Both the position numbers and the translations under genes were made by a program. From assembly GCA_016721925.1 (NCBI GenBank), contig JADKHE010000001.1:124001-188000 (forward strand): 64,000 nt of DNA, written 5' to 3'. The notes beneath the pieces are model-generated. The model ran no database searches, was not told the DNA's origin, and worked only from the letters and a program-made list of their open reading frames with translations. Source of the stretch: Candidatus Skiveiella danica (GTDB lineage: Bacteria; Pseudomonadota; Gammaproteobacteria; Burkholderiales; Burkholderiaceae_C). This document shows, in pieces, positions 33,507-41,616 of the stretch. Position 1 is the first letter of the stretch, and each line of letters starts with the position of its first letter.

Positions 33507-33572
33507 ACTAAAACGATAGCAAGAAGTGACCTTTCCGCGCTGGGAACTGGTCCATATGGTTCTGAATCGTAT
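33507..33572 (+). repeat. Interspersed palindromic repeat, copy D (intergenic, 5' of ligase)
   Basis: Core 33528-33552: GACCTTTCC, GCGCTG, GGAACTGGTC, preceded by AAAACGATAGCAAGAAGT. It lies between the divergent ligase and yejA genes, inverted relative to copy G. Confidence 0.82.
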
Positions 33573-33737
33573 CGGCGACCGGCGCTTGGGCTCGCGGCGC
33601 CTTCGCACTAGCGGGAAACGGCGACCCTGCAGGTGACGGCGGCCTTCATGGTGGTGCCCCCATGCCACTTTCCGTCGGGAAGACCGGAATTGCGTGTCAT
33701 GGATCAGCCCCTGCAAAAAACTGTGCAGAATTGTCGC

Positions 33738-35600
33738 ATGCGAGGTTTGATTGTCGGGATGCTGTTCGGGGCGTGCTTTCCAGCCTGGTCGGCGCACGCC
33801 TACGCGCAGTTCGGCGACATCAAGTACCCGCCGGGCTTCCAGCATTTCGACTACGTGAACCCGAAAGCGCCCAAGGGGGGCGAAATCTCGCTGGTGCCGC
33901 CCACACGTCTGTCCAACTTCGACAAGTACAACCCGTTTACCCTGAAGGGCAGCGCGCCGCCCAGCCTGGTGGGCCTGGTCTTCGAGACGCTGCTGACCGG
34001 CACGCTCGACGAGCCCACCACTGCCTACGGGCTGCTGGCCGAAGACGTCGCGGTGGCGCCGGACCGGCTCTCGGTCGTGTTTCGCCTGCATCCCGCCGCG
34101 CGCTTTTCCAACGGGGACCCGGTGCTCGCCGCTGATGTCAAGCATTCGTTCGACCGGCTGGTGAGCAAGGAAAGCGCGCCGCAGTACCGCACCATTTTTG
34201 GCGAAGTGCGGGGCGCGACGATCCTGGGCGAGCGCACCATCCGGTTTGACTTCAAGCGCGTGAACGCCGAACTGCCGCTGATCGTGGGTGGGCTGCCGGT
34301 GTTCAGCCGCCAATGGGGCATGGAGAAAGGCAAGGCGAAGCCCTTGGACCAAATCGTCACTGACATGCCGATCGGCTCCGGTCCCTACCGCGTCGGCAAG
34401 GTCAGCTTCGGGCGGGACATCACCTACGAACGGGACCCGCACTACTGGGCGAAAGATCTCAACGTGCGCCGAGGCCTCTTCAACTTTGACCGCATCACCT
34501 ACAAGATCTACAAGGACAACACGGCGCAACTCGAGGCCTTCAAGGCGGGCGAGTTCGATTACATCCAGGCCTTCATCGCGCGGGAGTGGGCGCGTGCCTA
34601 CAGCGGCAAGCAGTTCGATTCAGGCCAACTCATCAAGAAGGAGCTCAAGCATGGCAATGCGGGCGACTTCCAGGGTTTCCAGTTCAATACGCGGCGGGAC
34701 AAGTTCAAGGATCCCCGCGTGCGCGAGGCCATTGGGCTGGCCATGGATTTCGAATGGCTCAACCGACAACTGTTCTACAACGCCTACACACGGGTCCGGG
34801 GCTACTTCGTCGCCAGCGACTTCGAGGCCACCGGCAAGCCCGGTTCGGACGAACTGGCGCTGCTCGAACCCTTGCGGGCCCAGTTGCCGCCCGAGGTCTT
34901 CACGCAGGACGTCCCGCAGCCGCCCGTCACCAGCCTCGACCCAGCTTCAGGGCGCACGCTGCGCGACAACCTGCGCCGCGCCCGCGCGCTGTTGGCCGAG
35001 GCGGGCTGGACCTATCGAGACGGCGCGCTTCGAAATGCCAAGGGCGAAGCGTTCACCATCGAATTCCTGGACAACTCCGGCTCGATGGGTCGCATCGTGA
35101 CCCCTTTTGCCAGGAATCTGGAGAAGCTGGGCATCGCCGTCAACTACAAGGTCATCGACTTCGCGATCCTGCAAAAGCGCATGGACGTGTTTGACTTCGA
35201 AGTGATCAGCAGCCGGTCTGTCGGCAGTGAGGCTCCGGGCACGGAGCTGGTGGAGCGCTTTGGCTCGAAGGCGGCTGATATCGAGGGCTCGGGCAACGTC
35301 ATCGGCATCAAGAGCTCGGCCGTGGATACGCTGCTCGACAAGGTGATCTCGGCGCAGACGCGGCCCGAGCTCGTGGCCAGTGTGCGTGCCCTCGACCGCG
35401 TGCTGCGCTTTGGGCACTATGTGGTGCCTCATTGGTACGGCGGTGTGCACCGTGTGGCCTTCCGGGCCGGACGATTCGAGCAACCGGCGGTGACGCCCCG
35501 CTACTACCAGCCCGAGAGCTGGATCACCAGCACCTGGTGGGCCACCGAAACCAATCGTGAAGCGCTGTACCGCAGAATGGCCGCCGGCAAGGCGAACTGA
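33738..35600 (+). CDS. yejA: Peptide ABC transporter substrate-binding protein (YejA-like)
   Basis: 620 residues from ATG 33738 (MRGLIVGMLFGACFPAW); an in-frame ATG at 33699 would add 13 residues with no better site. A signal peptide ends near AHAYAQF. The family-5 solute-binding fold is seen in FGDIKYPPGFQHFDYVNPKA, DRLSVVFRLHPAARFSNGDP and SGPYRVGKVSFGRDITYERD. YejA-type proteins bind oligopeptides and peptide antibiotics such as microcin C. First gene of the yejABEF operon; the permease gene begins two bases after its stop. Confidence 0.92.
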   Translation: MRGLIVGMLFGACFPAWSAHAYAQFGDIKYPPGFQHFDYVNPKAPKGGEISLVPPTRLSNFDKYNPFTLKGSAPPSLVGLVFETLLTGTLDEPTTAYGLLAEDVAVAPDRLSVVFRLHPAARFSNGDPVLAADVKHSFDRLVSKESAPQYRTIFGEVRGATILGERTIRFDFKRVNAELPLIVGGLPVFSRQWGMEKGKAKPLDQIVTDMPIGSGPYRVGKVSFGRDITYERDPHYWAKDLNVRRGLFNFDRITYKIYKDNTAQLEAFKAGEFDYIQAFIAREWARAYSGKQFDSGQLIKKELKHGNAGDFQGFQFNTRRDKFKDPRVREAIGLAMDFEWLNRQLFYNAYTRVRGYFVASDFEATGKPGSDELALLEPLRAQLPPEVFTQDVPQPPVTSLDPASGRTLRDNLRRARALLAEAGWTYRDGALRNAKGEAFTIEFLDNSGSMGRIVTPFARNLEKLGIAVNYKVIDFAILQKRMDVFDFEVISSRSVGSEAPGTELVERFGSKAADIEGSGNVIGIKSSAVDTLLDKVISAQTRPELVASVRALDRVLRFGHYVVPHWYGGVHRVAFRAGRFEQPAVTPRYYQPESWITSTWWATETNREALYRRMAAGKAN

Positions 35601-35602
35601 CG

Positions 35603-36637
35603 ATGGCCGCCTACATCCTCAAGCGCCTGCTGCTGATGATTCCGACACTGTTCGGGGTGCTGCTGCTGACCTTCGTGGTGATCCAGTTTGTGCCCGGTGG
35701 CCCGGTCGAGCAGATGGTGTCGCAGTTGCAGGGCCGTGATTCGGGCGGCGAGGGTGCCGCCGCCACAGGCGCCGGCTACCGGGGACGCCAGGGCGTGGAC
35801 GCTGCGCGCATTGCCGAGATCAAGGCGCTCTACGGCTTTGACAAACCTGCGCCCGAGCGCTTCTGGCAGATGCTCAAGCAGTTCGCTCGTTTCGACCTGG
35901 GCAAGAGCTTCTTCTACCCCAAGGACGTCTGGAGCCTGGTCAAGGAGAAGCTGCCGGTTTCGATCAGCCTGGGCTTGTGGACGTTTTTCCTGAGCTACCT
36001 GATCTCGGTGCCGCTGGGCATCGCCAAGGCGGTGCGCGCCGGCAGCCGCTTCGATGCCCTGACCAGCCTGGTCGTGCTGGTGGGCTATGCGATCCCGGGG
36101 TTCGTGCTGGGCGTGGCCCTGCTGGTGATCTTCGGCGGGCAGCTGCAATGGTTTCCCTTGCGCGGCCTGACGTCCAGCGACTGGGAGCAGCTCAGCTGGG
36201 GCGCGAAGGTGGTGGACTATCTCTGGCACATCACGCTGCCGATCACGGCCAGCGTGCTGGGGGCGTTCGCTGTGACCACCATGCTGACCAAGAACGCGTT
36301 CCTGGAGGAGATCCGCAAGCAGTATGTGCTGACGGCGCGCGCCAAGGGGCTCTCCGAGCGCCGCGTGCTCTGGAAGCACGTCTTTCGCAATGCGCTGATT
36401 CCGATCATCACCGGCTTTCCGGCAGCCTTCATCGGCGCGTTCTTCGCCGGCTCGCTGCTGATCGAGACCCTGTTCTCGCTGGACGGTCTGGGGCTGCTGA
36501 GCTACGAGTCGGTGATGCGGCGCGACTACCCGGTGGTGCTGGGCACGCTGTACCTGTTCACGCTGATCGGGCTGGTCACCAAGCTCATCAGCGACCTCTG
36601 TTACGTCTGGGTGGACCCGCGTGTCAAGTTTGACTAG
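35603..36637 (+). CDS. yejB: Peptide ABC transporter permease (YejB-like)
   Basis: 344 residues with six membrane helices; it starts AAYILKRLLLMIPTLFGVLL, the usual N-terminus of DppB/YejB permeases. The EAA loop that contacts the ATPase reads YVLTARAKGLSERRVLWKHV. A periplasmic insertion after helix 1 (GRDSGGEGAAATGAGYRG) is glycine-rich, as in YejB. It overlaps yejE by 17 bases. Confidence 0.92.
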   Translation: MAAYILKRLLLMIPTLFGVLLLTFVVIQFVPGGPVEQMVSQLQGRDSGGEGAAATGAGYRGRQGVDAARIAEIKALYGFDKPAPERFWQMLKQFARFDLGKSFFYPKDVWSLVKEKLPVSISLGLWTFFLSYLISVPLGIAKAVRAGSRFDALTSLVVLVGYAIPGFVLGVALLVIFGGQLQWFPLRGLTSSDWEQLSWGAKVVDYLWHITLPITASVLGAFAVTTMLTKNAFLEEIRKQYVLTARAKGLSERRVLWKHVFRNALIPIITGFPAAFIGAFFAGSLLIETLFSLDGLGLLSYESVMRRDYPVVLGTLYLFTLIGLVTKLISDLCYVWVDPRVKFD

Positions 36638-37706
36638 CCCCTCCGACGCGGTCGCTGCCGGCCCTTTGTCTACGGTGACGGTGTCCCTGTCGCCCAGCCG
36701 CCGCGCCTGGCAGCGCTTCCGGCGCAACCGACTGGGTTTTGGCAGCTTCGTGATCTTCTGCACCTTGTTTGTGCTGAGCCTCGGCGCCGAGCTGATTTCC
36801 AACGACAAGCCGCTGGTGGCCCGCTATGACTCTGCGTGGTACTTCCCGATTCTGAAAAGCGCGCCTGAGACGACTTTTGGCGGCGACTTCGAGACGCCGA
36901 CCGACTTTCTGGATCCGTTTATCCGCGAGCAGTTTGCACAGTCCGGCAACTGGGCGCTGTATCCACCCAATCCTTACCACCACAGCACGATCGATTACTT
37001 TGCCAAGGCGCCGAATCCGGCCCCGCCTTCAGCCGACAACTGGTTGGGCACCGATGACCGGGGTCGCGACGTGGCGGCCCGGCTGATTTATGGCTTTCGC
37101 ATCTCGGTGCTGTTTGCACTGGCGCTCACGGCCATTGGTACCGTGCTGGGGGTGATCACGGGTGCGCTTCAGGGGTTCTTTGGCGGCAAGACCGATCTGG
37201 CCTTCCAGCGCTTCATCGAAATCTGGGGATCCATGCCCGAGCTGTACCTGCTGATCATTTTTGCCGCCGTGTTCGATCCGAGCATCGGGTTGCTGCTGAT
37301 CCTGCTGAGCCTGTTCGGCTGGATGGGGCTCTCGGACTACGTCCGTGCCGAGTTTCTGCGCAACCGGCAGCTTGACTACGTGCGTGCCGCGCGGGCATTG
37401 GGCCTTTCGAACTGGCAGATCATTCGCCGACACGTGTTGCCCAACAGCATGACACCGGTGGTGACCTTCCTGCCCTTTCGCATGAGCGGCGCGATCCTGG
37501 CCCTGACCTCGCTCGACTTTCTGGGGCTGGGTGTGCCGCCGGGCACGCCGTCGCTGGGGGAGCTGCTTGCGCAAGGCAAGAACAACATTGACGCCTGGTG
37601 GATCTCGCTGTCGACTTTTGCTGTGCTCGTGATCACGCTGCTGTTGCTGACCTTCATGGGCGATGCGCTGCGGGATGCGCTGGATCCGAGGAAGGCCCAA
37701 AAGTGA
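36621..37706 (+). CDS. yejE: Peptide ABC transporter permease (YejE-like)
   Basis: 361 residues from GTG 36621, inside the end of yejB. Helix 1 (GFGSFVIFCTLFVLSLGAEL) is followed by a long periplasmic domain with PNPYHHSTIDYFAKAPNPAP, typical of YejE; the core has five more helices and the ATPase-contact loop YVRAARALGLSNWQIIRRHV. It pairs with YejB to form the channel. Its stop overlaps the ATPase start in GTGA. Confidence 0.92.
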   Translation: MSSLTSPSDAVAAGPLSTVTVSLSPSRRAWQRFRRNRLGFGSFVIFCTLFVLSLGAELISNDKPLVARYDSAWYFPILKSAPETTFGGDFETPTDFLDPFIREQFAQSGNWALYPPNPYHHSTIDYFAKAPNPAPPSADNWLGTDDRGRDVAARLIYGFRISVLFALALTAIGTVLGVITGALQGFFGGKTDLAFQRFIEIWGSMPELYLLIIFAAVFDPSIGLLLILLSLFGWMGLSDYVRAEFLRNRQLDYVRAARALGLSNWQIIRRHVLPNSMTPVVTFLPFRMSGAILALTSLDFLGLGVPPGTPSLGELLAQGKNNIDAWWISLSTFAVLVITLLLLTFMGDALRDALDPRKAQK

Positions 37707-39304
37707 ATCGCAATACGCCTTTGCTGGAGGTCTCGAACCTGCGTGTGGCCTTCGACGGCAAAGAGGTCGTGCGCGGCATCGATTTCACGGTCCAGCCTGG
37801 CGAAAAGCTCGCGCTGGTGGGAGAGTCCGGCTCGGGCAAGACCGTGACGGCGTTGAGTCTGCTGCGCCTGGTGATGCATGCGCGAATCACGGGAAGCGCC
37901 GGGTTTCTCGGGCGTGACCTGCTCGCCCTGCCGGAAAGCGATTTGCGCGGGATTCGGGGCAGCGACATCGCCATGATCTTTCAGGAGCCCATGACAGCGC
38001 TGAACCCGCTGTTCACCGTGGGCGAACAGATTGCCGAGGTTCTGGAGCTGAAACAGGGCCATTCCAGCGTCGATGCCGCGCGGATGGCGATCGACCTGCT
38101 GGCGGAAACCGGCATCACCGAGGCTCAGCGCAGGGCGCGGGCGTTTCCGCACCAGCTCTCGGGCGGACAGCGCCAGCGCGCCATGATCGCCATGGCCCTG
38201 GCCTGCAAGCCCAGGCTGTTGCTGGCCGATGAACCCACGACGGCGCTGGACGTCACGCTGCGGGCCCAAATTCTCGATTTGCTCACCGCCTTGCAGCGCC
38301 GAAACGGAATGGCGGTCTTGCTGATCACCCATGACCTCAACCTGGTGCGACGATTTGCCGACCGCGTGGCCGTGATGGAGAACGGTTGCATCGTCGAGCA
38401 GGGGGCGGTGACCCAGGTCTTTGCCGATCCCCGGCACCCCTACACCCGCCGGCTGATCGACAGCCGTCCGGAGCGCGATGTCCCCCCGTCATTTCCCGAT
38501 GCGGTGGGCCACGAGCCCCTGATGCGGGCGCAGGCCTTGCGGGTCACCTATCCCGTGCCCTTGGGTGGCGTGCGGGGCTGGTTTGCCAAAGGGGAGTTTG
38601 TTGCGGTGCGCGGAGCGGACTTCGTGATTCCCCCCGGGCAGACCCTGGGCGTCATCGGCGAGTCGGGTTCAGGGAAATCGACGTTGGCGCTGGCAGCCCT
38701 GGGCTTGCTGCCGTTCAGCGGAGCACTCCAGGTTGCCAGTGGAAGCTGGAACCAAGGGGCCAAGGCCAACAAGGCCTTGCGCCAGTCGGTGCAGGTGGTG
38801 TTCCAGGATCCGTTCTCCTCGCTGTCGCCCCGCATGACCATCGAGGAAATCGTCGGCGAAGGGCTGCGGGTTCACGCGCCCGGGCTTTCCACGGCACAAA
38901 GACAGGCACGGGTATTGACCGCTCTGGAAGAGGTCGGTTTGGCGAGGGCCCAGTTTCCTGGGCTGCTGGTGCGTTACCCTCACGAGTTCTCCGGCGGACA
39001 GCGCCAGCGCATTGCCATCGCGCGAGCGTTGATCGTCGAGCCGAAATTGCTGGTCCTCGATGAGCCGACGAGTGCGCTGGACGTCACCATCCAGAAACAG
39101 ATCCTCCAGCTGCTGCAGGCCTTGCAGCGTGAACGCGGGTTGAGCTATCTGCTGATCACCCACGACGTGGACGTCATCCGGGCCATGGCGCACGAGGTGC
39201 TGGTCATGAAGGACGGCGACGTGATCGAGTCCGGGTCCGTCGGGCAGGTGCTCGGTGCGCCGCATCACGAATACACCCGCTTGCTGGTTGCAGCAGCCGG
39301 TTGA
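37703..39304 (+). CDS. yejF: Peptide ABC transporter dual ATPase (YejF-like)
   Basis: 533 residues from GTG 37703, overlapping the yejE stop. Two complete ATPase domains in one chain: Walker A GESGSGKTVTAL and GESGSGKSTLAL; signature motifs LSGGQRQRAMIA and FSGGQRQRIAIA; Walker B RLLLADEP and KLLVLDEP. This fused form is typical of YejF and powers import by YejB/YejE. Last gene of the operon; no terminator is obvious before the rimP promoter. Confidence 0.93.
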   Translation: MNRNTPLLEVSNLRVAFDGKEVVRGIDFTVQPGEKLALVGESGSGKTVTALSLLRLVMHARITGSAGFLGRDLLALPESDLRGIRGSDIAMIFQEPMTALNPLFTVGEQIAEVLELKQGHSSVDAARMAIDLLAETGITEAQRRARAFPHQLSGGQRQRAMIAMALACKPRLLLADEPTTALDVTLRAQILDLLTALQRRNGMAVLLITHDLNLVRRFADRVAVMENGCIVEQGAVTQVFADPRHPYTRRLIDSRPERDVPPSFPDAVGHEPLMRAQALRVTYPVPLGGVRGWFAKGEFVAVRGADFVIPPGQTLGVIGESGSGKSTLALAALGLLPFSGALQVASGSWNQGAKANKALRQSVQVVFQDPFSSLSPRMTIEEIVGEGLRVHAPGLSTAQRQARVLTALEEVGLARAQFPGLLVRYPHEFSGGQRQRIAIARALIVEPKLLVLDEPTSALDVTIQKQILQLLQALQRERGLSYLLITHDVDVIRAMAHEVLVMKDGDVIESGSVGQVLGAPHHEYTRLLVAAAG

Positions 39305-39384
39305 AATCCCCTGCGCAGAAGCCGTCGCGGCAAAAACCTGCGCTAAACCCTTTCAAATCAAGCCACTTACGCCCAATATTGGGC

Positions 39385-39390
39385 TATAAT
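39385..39390 (+). promoter_or_regulatory. -10 box of the rimP-nusA-infB operon promoter
   Basis: A perfect TATAAT within GGGCTATAATTC. The -35 box is not clear by eye. It lies about 20 bases before the leader hairpin and about 95 bases before rimP. Confidence 0.65.
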
Positions 39391-39400
39391 TCGGCGTTCA

Positions 39401-39445
39401 CGACCAAACGGGCGGGTAATCACCGCCCGTTTTTTTTGGTCGATT
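39401..39445 (+). terminator. Terminator-like leader hairpin between promoter and rimP (possible attenuator)
   Basis: ACGGGCGG (39408-39415) pairs with CCGCCCGT (39423-39430) and is followed by a run of eight T (39430-39437). An outer stem CGACCAAA/TTTGGTCG extends it. An intrinsic terminator placed between a promoter and the first gene is the layout of transcription attenuation. The operon encodes NusA, a termination factor, so feedback control is plausible (inference). Confidence 0.75.
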
Positions 39446-39480
39446 GGTTTTGACTCATTTATTGGATGGCAGCAGGGCAA

Positions 39481-40077
39481 GTGGCGTTACAGCAGACAGT
39501 CGAACAGACCGTGACCGGTCTCGGTTACGAACTCGTGGAGATTGAACGCTCCGCAGGGGGGCTGTTGCGCATCACGATCGATCTGCCCTGGGTGCCTGGT
39601 GCCGTCATTGATCCGTTTGTCACGGTCGAGGACTGCGAAAAAGTCACGCGCCAGTTGCAGTTTGCGCTGGAGGTTGACGGCGTCGAGTACCGCCGGCTTG
39701 AAGTGTCTTCGCCGGGCATCGACCGCCCCCTGCGAAGCGAGCAGGACTTCGAGCGGTTTGCGGGTTCGCTGGTGGATATCACGCTCAAGGCGCCGATCGG
39801 CAAGGAGCTTGGCGCCATTGCGGGCGGGCTGATCAGTGCCAACCGCAAGAAATTCCGCGGCACGCTGGAGCGGGGCGAGGGCGCCGGCCCGGCGCACTGG
39901 CAGATCGTCTGGCGGGACGAACCTGCGGTCAAACCGGGCCAGCGGGTCAGCGCCAAGCGTGCGCCGGCGCCGTTGCAGGCACTGGGATTTACGCTGGACG
40001 AGTTGCGCGAGGCGCGCCTGGCGCCCGTAGTGGATTTCAAAGGTCGCAGGCCGGCTGGCCCGCGACAGGCTGATTGA
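39481..40077 (+). CDS. rimP: Ribosome maturation factor RimP
   Basis: 198 residues from GTG 39481, chosen because the family normally begins MALQQ and AGGG lies just upstream; ATG 39466 would add five residues. The N-terminal domain (TVTGLGYELVEIERS; GLLRITIDLPW; VTVEDCEKVTRQLQFALEVD) is followed by VSSPGIDRPLRSEQDFERF and the SH3-like C-terminal domain. RimP helps assembly of the 30S subunit. First gene of rimP-nusA-infB, directly after the leader hairpin. Confidence 0.92.
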   Translation: MALQQTVEQTVTGLGYELVEIERSAGGLLRITIDLPWVPGAVIDPFVTVEDCEKVTRQLQFALEVDGVEYRRLEVSSPGIDRPLRSEQDFERFAGSLVDITLKAPIGKELGAIAGGLISANRKKFRGTLERGEGAGPAHWQIVWRDEPAVKPGQRVSAKRAPAPLQALGFTLDELREARLAPVVDFKGRRPAGPRQAD

Positions 40078-40107
40078 TTGATTGAATCTGGACAGGAGAG
40101 CCGTGGC

Positions 40108-41592
40108 ATGAATCGCGAAATGTTGATGTTGGTCGAAGCCATCTCGCGCGAGAAGAACGTCGAGCGTGATGTGGTGTTTGGTGCGGTCGAGGCTGCCCTC
40201 GCACAGGCGACCAAGAAACTCTACAAGGGTGAGGTGGACATCCGCGTCGCGGTGGACCGCGACAGCGGCAACTACGAAACCTTCCGCCGTTGGCTGGTGG
40301 TGCCCGACGAAGTGGGCCTGCAGAATCCTGACGCTGAAGAGATGCTGATGGATGCTCGCGAACGGATTTCGGATGTCGAAGAGGGCGAGTACATCGAGGA
40401 ACTGGTCGAGTCCGTGCCGATCGGCCGGATCGGCGCGATGGCGGCCAAGCAGGTGATCCTGCAGAAGATCCGCGACGCCGAACGCGAGATGCTGCTCAAC
40501 GAGTTCATGTCGCGCGGCGACAAGATCCTGGTGGGCACGGTCAAGCGCATGGACAAGGGCGACATCATTGTCGAGTCCGGTCGCGTGGAAGGGCGTCTGC
40601 GACGCAGCGACATGATTCCGAAGGAGAATCTGCGCACCGGCGACCGCGTTCGGGCCATGATCATGGAAGTGGATCTCACGCTTCGCGGTGCACCCATCAT
40701 CCTGTCGCGCTCGGCACCTGAGTTCATGATCGAGCTGTTTCGCCAGGAAGTGCCCGAAATCGAGCAGGGCCTGCTCGAGATCAAGACCTGCGCCCGCGAC
40801 CCCGGCTCACGCGCCAAGATCGCCGTGCTGTCGCACGACAAGCGGGTCGACCCCATCGGCACCTGTGTTGGCGTGCGCGGCACACGCGTCAATGCCGTTA
40901 CCAACGAGCTGGCGGGCGAGCGTGTCGACATCGTGCTCTGGAGCGAAGATCCGGCTCAGTTCGTGATCGGTGCGTTGGCGCCTGCCAACGTGTCGTCGAT
41001 CGTGGTGGACGAGGAGCGTCACGCCATGGACGTGGTGGTGGACGAGGAAAACCTCGCCATCGCCATCGGCCGCGGCGGCCAGAACGTGCGTCTCGCTTCC
41101 GAACTCACGGGCTGGAAGATCAACATCATGGACGCGGCCGAATCGGCGCAGAAGCATGCCGAGGAATCGGACACGATCCGCAAGCTGTTCATGGAAAAGC
41201 TCGACGTCGATCAGGAAATCGCCGACATCCTGTATGCGGAAGGTTTCACCAGCCTGGAAGAAGTGGCCTACGTGCCGATCCAGGAGATGCTGGAAATCGA
41301 GAGCTTCGATGAAGACACCGTGAGTGAACTGCGCTCCCGCGCCAAGGATGCCCTGCTGACCATGGAAATCGCACGCGAAGAGAGTGTCGAGGAAGTGTCG
41401 CAGGACCTGCGGGATCTGGAAGGTCTGAACCCCGAGCTGATTGCGAAGCTCGCTGTCGAAGGCGTTCACACCCGGGACGATCTGGCCGACCTGGCCGTTG
41501 ATGAACTCACCGAAATTACCGGCCAGTCCGAGGACGAAGCCAAAGCATTGATCATGAAGGCGCGCGAGCATTGGTTCGCGGGCCAAGAGTAA
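40108..41592 (+). CDS. nusA: Transcription termination/antitermination factor NusA
   Basis: 494 residues from ATG 40108 (AGGAGA upstream). N-terminal polymerase-binding domain (EMLMLVEAISREKNVERDVV), S1 domain (LVGTVKRMDKGDIIVESGRV), two KH domains (VGVRGTRVNAVTNELAGE; IAIGRGGQNVRLASELTGWK) and two C-terminal acidic AR repeats (ADILYAEGFTSLEEVAY; LVIELAVEG-like region). It modulates pausing, termination and antitermination, and may act on the leader hairpin of its own operon. Confidence 0.96.
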   Translation: MNREMLMLVEAISREKNVERDVVFGAVEAALAQATKKLYKGEVDIRVAVDRDSGNYETFRRWLVVPDEVGLQNPDAEEMLMDARERISDVEEGEYIEELVESVPIGRIGAMAAKQVILQKIRDAEREMLLNEFMSRGDKILVGTVKRMDKGDIIVESGRVEGRLRRSDMIPKENLRTGDRVRAMIMEVDLTLRGAPIILSRSAPEFMIELFRQEVPEIEQGLLEIKTCARDPGSRAKIAVLSHDKRVDPIGTCVGVRGTRVNAVTNELAGERVDIVLWSEDPAQFVIGALAPANVSSIVVDEERHAMDVVVDEENLAIAIGRGGQNVRLASELTGWKINIMDAAESAQKHAEESDTIRKLFMEKLDVDQEIADILYAEGFTSLEEVAYVPIQEMLEIESFDEDTVSELRSRAKDALLTMEIAREESVEEVSQDLRDLEGLNPELIAKLAVEGVHTRDDLADLAVDELTEITGQSEDEAKALIMKAREHWFAGQE

Positions 41593-41616
41593 TGGTCATG
41601 GAGGCAAGAACCGAAT

